Origin: Thuidium tamariscinum
Lineage: Eukaryota; Streptophyta; Bryopsida; Hypnales; Thuidiaceae
DNA length: 64,000 bases
Direction: 5' to 3'
Assembly: GCA_947034885.2 (NCBI GenBank)
Contig: OX344755.2
Coordinates: 8,000,501-8,064,500, forward strand
The position numbers and the translations under genes were made by a program. The notes beneath the pieces were generated by a model that was not told the DNA's origin, did no database searches, and worked only from the letters and a program-made list of their open reading frames with translations. The first letter of the stretch is position 1. Each line of letters starts with the position of its first letter. Below are positions 11,990 through 23,468 of the stretch, piece by piece.

Positions 11990-12680
11990 CCCCTCGTCTC
12001 CAGGCAGCCTCGAGTTTGAGGGAGGGCTCCGCTGATCTGGGCCCTCCAGCTGCTTGGACGGTAGAGATGGAAGGGTTAGCCCAGGGGCATTTCAGTTTCT
12101 GCTTGGTTGCCCACACCACTTCATTGCATGAAAAAAACATTAAAGAAATTTCATTGCATTTGGGTCCAAGTTGTAGCATCAATTTTTAAATTTTTTTTTT
12201 TTATAAAACCAAAAGATCATAGTTAGAAGTAGGGGTTACCCCTTCATATTTACCTTAAACGGTGCTACGTGCCTTGATTACTAAAGCTACACGCCTAACA
12301 ACGCTCCGCTCCAGACCCAAACCCTACTCGCTTCGCTACGTAGGGTTTGGGCGCTACAATATAATTATAAATTTTCATTTTCAAGGAGAACCTTAAGGTG
12401 AGTGGTTGAATTTTTTTATTTGTCATACATGATAAAATTTTCAAATTTTGAATTCATATTTGCCAAAATTAGCTAGGAAATGAGAAGAAATAAAAAATTT
12501 AGCGGCACAAAATAGGGAGCAATTTTACATTTATCCTTTAACTAGACAATAGGGGGGCAATCCTCCCTGGCCCAAATTCTACTTGGGCGTCACCCTTCCA
12601 TCTCTGCCGTCAAGTAGTTGGAGGGTCCAGATCAGCAGAGCCCTCCCTCAAACTCGAGGTTGGCTCGTCGCGAGGGTCCC
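11990..12680. mobile_element. fold-back element with ~90-bp terminal inverted repeats
   Basis: The left arm contains CCTCGAGTTTGAGGGAGGGC, CTGATCTGG and GAGATGGAAGGG (about 11995-12085). The reverse complement of 12570-12670 contains the same blocks in the same order. The AT-rich core has TTTTGAATTCATATTTG and TAGCTAGGAAATGAG, also found in the element at 22.7-22.95 kb. No coding capacity, so non-autonomous. Confidence 0.8.
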
Positions 12681-12756
12681 CCCCATTGCTGCTTCACGTT
12701 TACCGTGTAAACGGGGAAGTCCAATACCAGTGGCTCACCATGTCTTCACCCCAAAC

Positions 12757-13640
12757 TAGTGTGTCCTATGCCGATGCCACAGTCTGAACTAAAGTAAAAG
12801 TTATTAAAAGAACCATAAAAACTTTGAAATTCAATAACTTTCACACCATAGGTCAGAACATCACGAAACCAAGCCCTTGCACCCATCCTTGCAGAGGGCT
12901 TTCCAATGGTACCAAGCATGCAACTATGGGACGTATAGGCTAGGAGATCACAATGTGACAAACAAAACAAACTACTTGTCTTAAGGTATAGACTAGTGTG
13001 CCTTGTACCAATGTCACAGTCAAAACTAAGATAAAAGTAATTTTTTAATTTTTGAAAACCATAAAAACTTTGAAATTCAATAACTTTCACATTGTATGTC
13101 AGAACACCACGAAACCAAGTCCATGCACCCCTCCTTGCCAAGAGCTTTCTGATAGTACCAAACACGCCACTAGGGGACGTGCGAACTGAGAGATCTCAAC
13201 ATGACAAACAAACAAACAAACAAAACAAAACAAACTTCTTGTCTTAAGAAATAGATGTATAGTAGAAGTAATTTTCTAGTTTTTTAGAACCAAAAATAAC
13301 TCAAAAATCCATAACTATAACTATCAAACCGTAGGTCAAAATGCCACGCAACAAAGCTCGTGCACCCCTCCTCTCTAAGGGCTTTCTGATTGTATCAAGC
13401 GCGTGATTAGGGGATGTGCAATCCAAGAGATCTCAATGTGACAAACAAAACAAAATAATTTTTTAAAACAAAAAATAACTCTAAAATCTATAACTTTCAC
13501 ATCGTAGGTCAGAATGCCACAAAACAAAGTCCATGCATCCCTCCTTGCCAAGCCTTTTTGACAGTACCAAGCACAAAATTGGGGGACACACGGTTTGAAA
13601 GATATCAACATGACAAACAAAATAGAACAAAAAAAAATAT
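12757..13640. repeat. four diverged tandem units of ~180-235 bp
   Basis: Units start near 12757, 12991, 13261 and 13450. Each contains AATAACTTTCACA or a variant, then GTAGGTCAGAA, a CCACGAAACCAAG-like block, GCACCCCTCCTTGCCA, GGGGACGT and GACAAACAAA. The first two spacings are about 230 bp, the last about 180. The minus strand stays open for 139 codons across the first two units, but the other units break the frame. A single inverted copy lies at 41157-41425. Confidence 0.8.
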
Positions 13641-13939
13641 TCCAAGCTTCCTTAATGTATAGATGCTTGAAGCACCAAAATTTGGTGTTTGCAAAACTTT
13701 GAAGTTAAATAAAACTCAAACAAATTGCTATTTATATTAGTCTGTATCTTTGGAATTTTTTTGAAGTCTATTTTTAGCATCAAAAATCCAATTTAAAAAA
13801 TAATTGATCATAATTTCTATTCAAGATTTTTTGCAAGCATGTCCATTGCAATCTTGACTTTCTAGAGTATCAAGGGCTCTTAGAAATGAGCTCAAGTACA
13901 CTAGATCTTGGTAGAAAAACACATTAGAAATCATTCATT

Positions 13940-15976
13940 TAATCCCTAAAGGACCAACGTACTTTTTTTGGTAACATAACTATTTCGGGTAGGTATGTGT
14001 CACTAGAAATTTCCATGTTTTGGGACCAAATTTTAATAGAAGGCATGGACAAGGAATATCTCTAAAGCCCAACAATTTTCGTGCTTTTTGATTACATGAT
14101 TAAAAAATTATTGCATCATATATTGTGTATTTTTCAACTTAGGCAATTTGGACAAATTTGAAAAAATCCCTTTTTTTTAAATCAAAATTTTGAAATTGGT
14201 TATATATATATGGAAAGCTTTTAATCATTCCATTTGGACTAATGAGTCAAAAGTTGTGAAGAATTTTAGTTTGTGGGTAGTTATGGATTCTCTATTTTAA
14301 AATAAACTTTGAAGTCCTTTTTTTTACTCAATTTTCAACATTTGGACCATTAGGATTGGCAAGTTTCAATTTCACAAATAAATTCTTAACAATTTAGTAT
14401 TTTGAATCAATATCTACTTCTTTTTACTTACTATTTTTTTCCTATATGTTGTCTAATTCCAAACGATTTGAAAATTTTCAAGCATGTAGCCAACCTACCT
14501 TGGAGAATGAATCCAAAGAAGCACTACCATTTTAGACTTTTTTTCATGCAAATGTGAGCTTGTAAAGTGCATCTGCCCAGATTTTTGCAATGGCAAAAAA
14601 AAGATTTTTGTAACTTCAAACACTAATATCTTGTAATCCACACCGTAGAAATTTCTCAAATTTTTTTCTCATCTTTTCAAATCAGCATACTACAAGATCC
14701 TGTGGTTATATATGCCTAAAAACAATATTTTCCAAATATTTGGTACTTGTGTTAGAAATGGCAATTTTGAAAGACTTTTGGTGAAAATATAGCAACAACA
14801 CTAGTATGTGAGTATAGAAGTGTGAGCCTATGAGCATTGAGCCTAAGTATAAGTAAGTATCCTACACTCATTGAAGGTGTATATAACATAAACACCTATA
14901 ATATGGGTGTTTAGAATATAGATACACTATAACCATTGAGGTGTCTATAATATAGAATCATATACCATAGGTATATAGAATTATAGGCTCATAAGCTCAC
15001 ACTTTCTATGCTCACATACTAGCAACCATGAAAATATAGTAAAAAAACTTTAGGGGTTAACCCCTAAAGGTCAGAGACTATGTCTTCACCAAAAACACAC
15101 CAAAACTGCCATGTCTACTTCAAGCACCAAATTTTTGAAAAAACACATTTAATCGTAGGATCTTATAGTAAACTTGTGTGAAAAGATGTGGAAAAAATTT
15201 CAGAATTTTCCACCATATAGATTGCAAGATATTAGCATTTGAATTGACAAAACCCCTTTTTTTGTCCCTGCAAAAAAATGGGCAGCTGCACTTCACAAGG
15301 TCACATTTCTATGAAAAAATGTCCAAAATGGTTGCAACTCTTTGGAATCATTCTTCAATTCAATTTGGCTACATGCTTGAAAATTTTCATATCATTTGGA
15401 ATTGTACAACATATAGGAAAAAATTAATAAGTAGAAAGAAGTAGAGGATGATTCAAAATACTAAATTGTTAAAATTTTATTTATATAATTAAAAAATGTC
15501 AATCCCAATGTTTGTAATGTTGTGACAAACAATCAACATCCAAAGTTTTAATTTTTTTTCAAAAATATTTAAAATTGAGGAAAAGAAAGGCTTTCAAAGT
15601 TTATTTTAGAGTAGAGAATCCATAACTGCCCGCAAATCTAAATCTCTTTATAACTCTCGTCTCATAAATCAAAATGGAGTGATTCTAAGCTTTCTGCATA
15701 TATGTACATCTAGAAAAACAATTTCAAATTTTTAATTAAAAAAAAAGTTTTTATAAGAAATTTTTGGGCTACCCGCTGACCAATGAAAACTACATATCAT
15801 GCAATAATTTTTTGACCATGTAGTCAAAAGTTATGAAAATTGTTGGGCCTTAAAGCTACTCCTTCAGCACATGTTGTGTGAAAATTTCAATGAAAACAAA
15901 TAAAAACTCTATCCATAGTGAGATGCCCAAAATCGCTATGTTGCCAAAAAACGCAGTTTGGTCCTTTAGGGGTTAA
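13940..15976. mobile_element. ~2-kb fold-back element ending in TTTAA(C/T)CCCTAAAGGACC
   Basis: The left end reads TTTAATCCCTAAAGGACC (13938-13955); the right end is its inverse, GGTCCTTTAGGGGTTAAA (15959-15976). The arms align inversely over most of their length: GCATGTAGCCAAC near 14490 against the reverse of TTGGCTACATGCTTG near 15365, and CATCTGCCCAG near 14570 against CTGCCCATTTTTTTGCA. At the arm junction (15051-15067) lies a palindrome, TTTAGGGGTTAACCCCTAAA. There is no transposase frame. The loop is occupied by another small element (14799-15022). Confidence 0.8.
14799..15022. mobile_element. MITE nested in the loop of the 2-kb fold-back
   Basis: The left end CTAGTATGTGAGTATAGAAG plus TGTGAGCCTATGAG mirrors the right end CTCATAAGCTCACAC plus TTCTATGCTCACATACTAG. 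The flanks AGCAACAA and AGCAACCA may be an 8-bp target duplication with one mismatch (hAT-like), but the exact ends are ambiguous. A relative lies at 20408-20880. Confidence 0.7.
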
Positions 15977-16994
15977 AGAAATTGTAAAGTAGATTTTGAG
16001 AAGTCATAAATTGATTGGGGTTATGCATATTAGGCCCTTTATGCTCATAGCTTTTGGTGACCAAATTTTTAGATTTGACATGTGAAAAGAGGATTAAAGG
16101 ACTTCAATTCACTTTTGAAGTTTTAATACCTACGTGATCAAACATTGTAATTTTTCAATCCATAGGTGATATTGTTTTTTTTGTTTTTTTGCTAAGTGAT
16201 TTCTAACATGTCTAATTTGAATTTGTATGGTTACATTTAAAAAAAATTAATAATGTTCATCAAAATGTTGGTTATCTGTTCAATTTACAGCTAATTCTTA
16301 GAAGTTCAAGAAAGGCGTTAGGCATTTAGGGATTTAAATTTGAAAGATTATTTTAAGTCACATAATCAATGACTATAGATAATTGAAAAGGATATTGCAC
16401 AACTTGTATATATATGATGAATGATTTAATACTTCAAACTTCATTCCATACATTTAACCCATTAATGATGCTATGGTCATTTTTTGGTCAATGAATGACA
16501 AAGAATCCTTCTACGTAGTAAAAAAGTGCAATTATTCATCTTGGAAACCTTGTATGAAAAGGGGATGTCTTTTACAATAATTTAACTTCTAATGAATACT
16601 TTTAGAATATTTTTAACCAATTATTCATAGAATACCAAAAGAGATGATTTCTATAGTCATCAACTTTTTCTTTAAGCTTTAACCCATTAAAGAGCATAGT
16701 TGATTTTGAAGGTGGGCAAAACATTTTTTGACACCAACCTAAACATGGAAAAAATACCAAATCATGATGCATTCCAAAGATCTAATTATATTGATGAAGT
16801 TAGCATGAATATTTGGGCCTCTTCGATAACTTTTTTGGCAATTGAAGGTTCTCTTGTTAAAAGATTTTTGTATTTTTAACCCATTTTTTGATAGTTTTTT
16901 CATTCCCTCGACTACATACAAGCACAAATTGCTATAATTCTAAAACTTTGGCTACCAACAAAAAACATGAAATGTTCTTTTGCGATTTAGAAGA

Positions 16995-17180
16995 CTACAA
17001 ATTAGCAGTTGTGGGAACGATGTGGGAATTGCCACATAAGTGATCTAATGTGGTCAAGAGACTACCACGTCATATAATAATATTAAATTTTATTTTATTT
17101 TAAATTTTTTTGACTATTCATAGCATTGAGAACGGGCTTGAAACAGTCTCCTAAACCCTCAAAAATCATCTAATGGTGTC
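16995..17180. mobile_element. degraded copy of the TTAGGAG MITE family
   Basis: GTGGTCAAGAGACTACCACG and TCATATAATAATATTAAATT correspond to GTGGTCGAGCGACTGCCACG and TCATTAATTTTATTTT in the better copy at 20497-20746; the right end, CAAAAATCATCTAATGG, corresponds to CAAATCCCTCCTAATG. The left terminal repeat is lost. Most differences read as C-to-T or G-to-A. Confidence 0.6.
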
Positions 17181-17974
17181 AATATCAATCTAAAAGTGGT
17201 CAACCGGTCTTTAATGGGTTAAGGATATTACAAAAAAATTAATTTAACTATGTATTCTTTCTAAAGTTTATGATCTCTAAATTTGTAGCAAAGTAGTGTA
17301 CATTGTGACTTAGGAAATCAAATTTGAAAATCCTTCTACTTCATACATTTAACATATCCTTTAAATTATAGAACCAATCCAAGTTCAAGATTAAGACATT
17401 TAGGACTTTTGAATATGAATTGCATTAGACAATTGAATGTCTTGATTCTTCCTAACATTCATAAGATGATTTTGCCAAGGTTTTTGGGGGGCAAATGTAT
17501 CCCTTGTTGTTATCATTGCATAGGCTATATTTTAGAGGGACAAATGAACAATGGTCAAATCTCTAACAGATCTAATGAAATTTTTGCCAAAAAAACCTAT
17601 GGATTGTACATGCTCAAATCTTCCTAACAATTTGAAGTTTTAGAATTTGTGAGACATGCAGTGCTTTCTTTCACCTTTTTTTAGGAGATTTTATCTTTCC
17701 ACCCTTTTTAGATGACATCCTTGAATACTATCAAACATGTGAGGAAATACAAATTGTTTGGAAAAGACTATATGCCCTTCAATTTTAAAGTAACCACTAC
17801 CCTAATACTTTCGCTGTAAACTAATTTATATAGTCATTAAATTATAATTATTGTCAAAGGCTTTATTTTGAATTTTAGAAAAGATTTTTTATAATCAATA
17901 AATTTTGGAAATTTTTGTATTTTTTGTCAATATTTAAAGTAAGGACTTTAAGATGTTTCCAAAGTCTCATGAAA

Positions 17975-18306
17975 GTCATCCAGCTAAGGAACAGCACCGC
18001 GCATTTCAGTGACATTGGTGCTCTGGAGTGAATGGTCGAAATGTGTGAAGACGCTATTGATCAGTGGCCTCTGTTGGCAATTAAGTATCCTGAGCAGGTC
18101 CAGATTGTGCAAAAATATCACATCTTCAAAGAGAAGTTGAAGGATTCCTTCCAGTGAACTCCTTCAACTTTCTCTGTGGATATTTTAGCATTGAAACACT
18201 ACAAGCTTCTCTGTCCCTATGCTTGCCACTTGTGGATGCTGGCTAGATGGCCACCAATTGCGAAAGGTGGAAAATTGCTACTTCCATCTTTTAATATTAT
18301 CCATTA
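17975..18306 (+). pseudogene. decayed coding island, unrecognised
   Basis: One frame from 17975 to the TAA near 18304 is protein-like throughout except for TGA at 18029 and TGA at 18155. It includes MCEDAIDQWPLLAIKYPEQV, then QIVQKYHIFKEKLKDSF, and after the second stop ILALKHYKLLCPYACHLWML. Base composition is visibly richer in GC than the surrounding desert. I do not recognise the family; Cys/His/Trp spacing near the end is suggestive but not a known motif. It could be a captured gene fragment or a remnant of a larger transposon. Confidence 0.45.
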
Positions 18307-18767
18307 AAGGAATAAATATGTATTGAAAAATGATGAGTTCATTAATGTTAAAGTACAAAATTGCAAATTTCAAATATCATTCTTTTTGACTAAAAATTTG
18401 CTAATATCAGCTACTAAAAGATGGAAGATGATTGCACAATATTAGGCTAAATTCATTAAAGTCTAAAAAGAGCTTGAATTAATAGATTAAAAATAAAATG
18501 AACCACAAATCCATTTAACAATGATAATTCAATTCAAAATGACCCTAGTAATTATATAAAAACAATCCCAATATGATGCATGCATGCCTATAGTTTCTTG
18601 ATGAAAATTCCTCGGGAAAATTCAAAAATTCAATCTTCAAACTACTAACATTGTTTCAAAAAACAAATTATCATTAAATCAAAACAAGTAAAATTGTATT
18701 TTAATTGTTTAAACATCAATAAAATGAATCTTTCTTTTATACAATTCTTATTGATAGACAATCTTTT

Positions 18768-19001
18768 CACTATAAGAAATCTATATTTTAGGTGATGAAT
18801 CTTAATTGACCCCTAATGTAACAACCCTTATTTTTATGTCAACAATAACATCCTCCATAACATTAAGACGTTATGGTGGACATCAAAATATTATGGTGGA
18901 CGACAAAACCTTATGGTAAACATTATTCTTGATATAAAAATACAAGTTATTACATCCGCTGTCACCTAAAATTTGTCACTTAAAACATAGTTTTCTTATA
19001 G
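18768..19001. mobile_element. palindromic MITE, CACTATAAGAAA ends
   Basis: The left end CACTATAAGAAATCTATA and TTTTAGGTGA mirrors the right end TCACCTAAAATTTGTCAC plus CATAGTTTTCTTATAG. The centre has further inverted matches (ACATTAAGACGTTATGG). The CACTA-like start suggests a non-autonomous CACTA derivative; I could not define the target duplication. Confidence 0.65.
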
Positions 19002-19862
19002 AATCTTCATCTAATCAAACATAGTCTATTCTAGAGTTTTCCCTAGCTTTTGAATGTAATGTTCAAGTACACAATCTAGAAAAAGATTCAAAACCTTCTT
19101 CAATTGCCTTAGCAATGAAGTTTTTTTGAAAAATATATACTAATCCTAATACATCTCTTTTTTAAAAGGCCTTAGTACAATGAAGTAAATTACTAGGTCT
19201 AAAGTGCAAAACATTTCCATATTTTGGTATGAATGGAAATTTCTATTTTAGAAAAGCAAATATTGAGACCTCTTCTTGGTCTTTTACATGATTTGTAGTA
19301 ATAATAAACCAAAGTTAGTAAGAATTTTAAATGTATATATCCACATCTATATAATCAATAAGACGTGTAACATGAAAAATTTGATTGAAAAACACATATT
19401 GAATGCTTTGGTATTCAAGCCCTCTTCAAACCGTATGAAATAGTCATCCATCATATGGCTCTCCTATGGGCCTTCAAATAGTGCCGATGTTCTCCGGTGT
19501 TCCACTCATTGGGAGCTACTGCATCCTGTGGAGGAATCCGTAAAAAGTGTAAATAGAAAAAACTAACTATTTTGTAACTATAAAATGAATCTTAAATCAT
19601 AATCATCTTGATTAACATGAAGCCGGAAATTGTAATCTTTTGTCACAACAAATCATAGAAATGGTAAATTTTCAATTGATACTTTAGTAGTATCAAATCC
19701 TTTAATTATTATTATCTTTTCTACATATTGAAAAATACTTAAATAATGTAACTAAAGATGATTAGATATAAAAGCTGCTAGCCATTCACATTTTTTTATA
19801 AACATCTATATTATTACGCATGTACCTACATCATTAACAATTAATAATGTGAAATTTTTTTT

Positions 19863-19983
19863 AGACAACCTTGATAGTCTATCAGTCAACTTGAACAAGT
19901 GCTGATTGTCTATCCATTAAGCTAAATGGCCATCAATGGCCTGACCATCTAATTGACAAACAGGCCATCCAGGGTTGTCCACA
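19863..19983. repeat. imperfect hairpin, ~120 bp
   Basis: AGACAACCTTGATAGTC...TCAGTCAA on the left is loosely mirrored by TTGACAAACAGGCCATCCAG plus GGTTGTCC on the right. A second fragment, AGACAACCTTGTCAAG, occurs at 20084. Possibly a short MITE. Confidence 0.35.
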
Positions 19984-20407
19984 CCTTATTTTTTTTAGTT
20001 AACATGAATGTAGATGTGTCAAAATGTGTCTAGATCGACACTAATAGATATCCCAATGAGAAAAGTCAACATTACATTATCATAGACAACCTTGTCAAGA
20101 ATAATAAAAAAAGCCTAATAGCCTTTTTTAATCAAATAGTTGTAAATTCAATTCAACATTTGTGGATTTGAAATTTGTTTTTCCAACTTCAACTGTTTAA
20201 TAAGTGGAAAACAATTCCCAAAGCCTTATTCTCCACATATAATAATAGGCTTGCTTTGATTGTCCATACACTTCAATATACTAAACCAATATTTTTGTTT
20301 TAGTCTCCAAAATTATACTACAATTTGTAGAATTTTTTTTTCACTAAGCACCCAATCAATATCATACCTTATAAATTCCAATAATAATATTGCTAAACAA
20401 CAATGTT

Positions 20408-20880
20408 AGTGTGTGAGCATGAATATGCGAGCATGTGAGCTTTTAATATGTATATAAGTAGATATACTACCACCTTTGAAGGTATTTATAGTAAAACATT
20501 AGGAGAGATTTGAGGGCTCTAGGAGCCCGCGAGTTCCCACAGCCCGAAATTCTGTAATCTGCCACGGAAATGCAGTTCAGCAAGGAATCCTACGTGGTCG
20601 AGCGACTGCCACGTCATTAATTTTATTTTATTTTAAATTTTTTTTGGACTTTTTTTCATATTTCAGGACCCCAATTTTTTATTTTTTATTTTTGAGAAAT
20701 TCTGGCCTGACAATGGCCCGTTGGAGCCCTCAAATCCCTCCTAATGACACCTATAATATAGGTACCTATAGTATAAATACACTCTTATCATAGAAGGTTT
20801 TCATAGTATAAGCACCTATATTATAGATGCATCATTTTTGAGGCTCATAATCTCACACTTCTATGCTCACATCCCAGCAA
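20408..20880. mobile_element. MITE related to 14799-15022, split by a later insertion
   Basis: The left end GTGTGTGAGCATGAATATGC and the right end CTCACACTTCTATGCTCACA resemble the ends of the 14.8-kb element, and both interiors contain ACACCTATAATA. The interior is interrupted at 20497-20746 by a second element, so the order of insertion can be read directly. Confidence 0.65.
20497..20746. mobile_element. MITE with TTAGGAGAGATTTGAGGGCTC ends, nested
   Basis: The left end is CATTAGGAGAGATTTGAGGG; the right end is its inverse, CCTCAAATCCCTCCTAATG. Subterminal sequence GAGCCCGCGAGTTCCCACAG and GTGGTCGAGCGACTGCCACG is shared with the copy at 58276-58562. It lies inside the MITE at 20408-20880. 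Superfamily is unclear from the ends. Confidence 0.8.
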
Positions 20881-22337
20881 CTGTGTATTGCTAAGTTATA
20901 GCATTATTTAAATGAAACTACATGTATAATGCTCTTTCAAGTTATTTATATATATAAATTGAAACCTAAATGCCACAATATTTACAAAAGTTTAGATCAT
21001 TTGTCATCTTCAAACTCCCCCAAGAACCAAAGACTTGTCTTTTTCTTTATGCCATCTTCATTCGTTTGTTTTTTTGCCATCCTATAAAAGAAATAAGGTA
21101 ATTAAAGAATAAGCATTGAAAATTTCATATTACATTATTTATATAAAATAATATTTGTATTTGTTTACTTAAACAAAATTTCATTGAAAAGATATCCATT
21201 TTTTATCAAAAAAAAATTCATTTTCAATATAAAAATACAACTTTATCTTATATCAAATACTACACTAAGACTACATAATGTAGGTGGCATTTCACTTAGT
21301 CACGGTCATTTTATATTATTATATTTAAATTGAATTCTTTATCAACATTAATTACATTGTTCATGATGTCTACTATTACGTTAGAGGATATGCTAGAGAA
21401 TACTCAAATTGATAAAGACCTCACTCCATCTCCTAAACTTATTAATTCCTCTTTTCTGGTTTACTTAGATGGTCATTATTTAGAAAGTGGTATAGGCATG
21501 ATTTGGTTACATTTCTACAGTAAAGGATCTTTGAATGGAATGAAATAGTCCACTATCTTCTCAAAAGAAGTCTAATCTCCCACTTTGAATGATTGCATAA
21601 AATTCATCAAACTTTATGATAATAATTAGATTTCAAGAAAGTTTGATTCTCCTAGAGTCTAAAGTGTTTTTTCTTGTAACCGTTACAATTATCTCCTAAT
21701 GAAAGTACACTCCTATATATTAGTCAAAATACTGAAATGATGCAAATAGCCTTCTCTCTCTAAATCAAAATCCTAAATCTATGAATAACTTCAAAATACT
21801 AGCAAGATACCTGTACACAAGAATATAATAGACATCTTTGGTTGAATGTTAATCACTTCATTCATTCTATCTTGAGGTCTACTTATTAATGCAGTCCTAA
21901 AAGCAACTACACTCTTTGTTTGATCATATTAGGATGAATTGTCACTAGGCAACTCCTTTTGAAACCAACTATATATGCCAATCCACAAAAGATGGAAAAA
22001 TTGTAATTGGGTAGAAAAATTGCTTCACTTTGTACAAATTTTGTCTAGTTGACATTAACCCTTGAGTGCTCATGTGGCCAAAAAAAGAAAATCTTCTGAA
22101 GTCAAGTTTCTTTGGTGGAGTTACAACTCTTTGACAAAAGACTTGACCATTGGAGAATTCCGACTTCATTCATTGTTTTTTCTTCATGGCATATCTCAAT
22201 CGTACAAATGAAGGCCTCCTTTATTTCAAATAGCATTAGATGGATTTATTGCAAAATTCACTTTGTGGGTGAAATTATTCAAAAGATTTTTCCACTCAGT
22301 GTTTACACTATAATTGGTCAAGACTTCTTATGACAAT

Positions 22338-22600
22338 TTGAGTTATTTGTAAAGTCCCCCCCACTTTGGGCTTGACTTTTTTTGAAGTTGAGAAGGCAAC
22401 TATAGTTGAAGTGTCAAACTTTTTTGCAAGATACCTATGTCACACGACTTCAAAAGTGGGGACCAAACTTTTTTAGGCACCACTTTGGTGGAAAAATAAG
22501 TTTCATACCCACTTTTATTTCGACTTTTTTAAATCAACTGACTTTTTCACAAAACTCATGGATTTAAACCCCAGTTTAGTGTACTTTACAAATAACTCAA
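22338..22600. mobile_element. MITE with TTGAGTTATTTGTAAAGT ends
   Basis: TTGAGTTATTTGTAAAGT at 22338 and its near-perfect inverse ACTTTACAAATAACTCAA ending at 22600 enclose 263 bp without coding capacity. Internal inverted blocks (CCCACTTTGGGCTTGACTTT against AAAAGTGGGGACC) extend the symmetry. Confidence 0.75.
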
Positions 22601-22699
22601 TTATTTCACTGTCATTTCATCTTCTCCAACATCCCACCAGGTAACTTACCCCAAATAACCATGTCTTGGCCAAAATTTCTTGGCCAGCCACTGCACCAC

Positions 22700-22950
22700 A
22701 CAATTCTCCTTCACGGGCAGGGAGAACTGACCCCCTCGCTCAGCCACTTGGGTAAAATGCTGTAATTTTTTATTTTTCACATAAATTTTTTTTTGCAAAT
22801 TTTGAATTCATATTTGGGATCAGAGACCCCAAATTGGCTAGGGAATGAGGAAACTAGGGGTGATCACGGCCCAAACTAGGGGGCTTTTTGTTTTGATTGC
22901 ACCTGTGGTAAAACATGGTAAGGCCGAGCGAGGGGGCCAATCCACCCAGA
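22700..22950. mobile_element. inverted-repeat element, same core as the 11990-12680 element
   Basis: ACTGACCCCCTCGCTCAGCC near 22728 is mirrored by GGCCGAGCGAGGGGGCCAAT near 22922. The core TTTTGAATTCATATTTGGG and GGCTAGGGAATGAGG matches the core of the element at 12.0-12.7 kb, although the outer arms differ. It lies about 500 bp upstream of the RBM41-like gene. Confidence 0.6.
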
Positions 22951-23420
22951 TCCTCCTTCACAGTGTACAGCGGCCGGTATTCCTGCATTGTAATTTTGAG
23001 GTGACCCTAATTTTCCCCGTCACTAAGTTATCAGTATAATTTTGCTCCTCACTATTTGGTCAAACCAGTAATCGCACTTCCGGTATTGAGTGGCGCATCT
23101 TTGTGGTCGTAGGATTGGATGCTTTTGTGGCACAGCCGGACCAGAATTGGGCATTGCTGTGATCACAATGCTCTTTGCTGACACTCAATGCAAAGAGTTT
23201 CCAATAGACGGTTTCTCCAATTCGAAGTTTACAGTAGATAGAAGCAAGCAAGGTTTAAGGACATGACAGAGTCAAGGAATGTTTTGTGATTTCGGCTAAG
23301 GAAGTGACAGGCCGCGGCAGTGCTTGATATCCCGGACAAGAATTTGCCATCACTTGATGCCACAACGCCAAAGCATTTGTGCACTGCTCTGATTCTTGGA
23401 AGAAGTTTATTTTCAATTTT

Positions 23421-23460
23421 CTAGGGTTTAGTATTGAGTGGAGCCCTGTTCTAGGGTTTA
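23421..23460 (+). promoter_or_regulatory. two telo-boxes before the RBM41-like start codon
   Basis: CTAGGGTTTA occurs at 23421-23430 and again at 23451-23460, the second only 8 bases before the ATG. Repeated telo-boxes in plant leaders often mark growth-regulated genes; their role here is inferred. Confidence 0.5.
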
Positions 23461-23468
23461 AAGGAGCC

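Larger units (their letters stand above)
15977..22337. other. AT-rich desert, no intact gene
   Basis: More than 6 kb without a credible intact coding frame. It contains a decayed coding island (17975-18306) and several inverted-repeat elements listed separately. The rest is long A/T runs and low-complexity sequence. Confidence 0.6.

Noticed and set aside
12746..13165. 139-codon minus-strand open frame as a gene
   Set aside because: It spans two tandem repeat units and the frame is not kept in the other units; no known motif.
13201..13240. CRISPR-like or satellite array from the CAAACAAA runs
   Set aside because: Simple microsatellite within the larger repeat unit; plant nuclear DNA.
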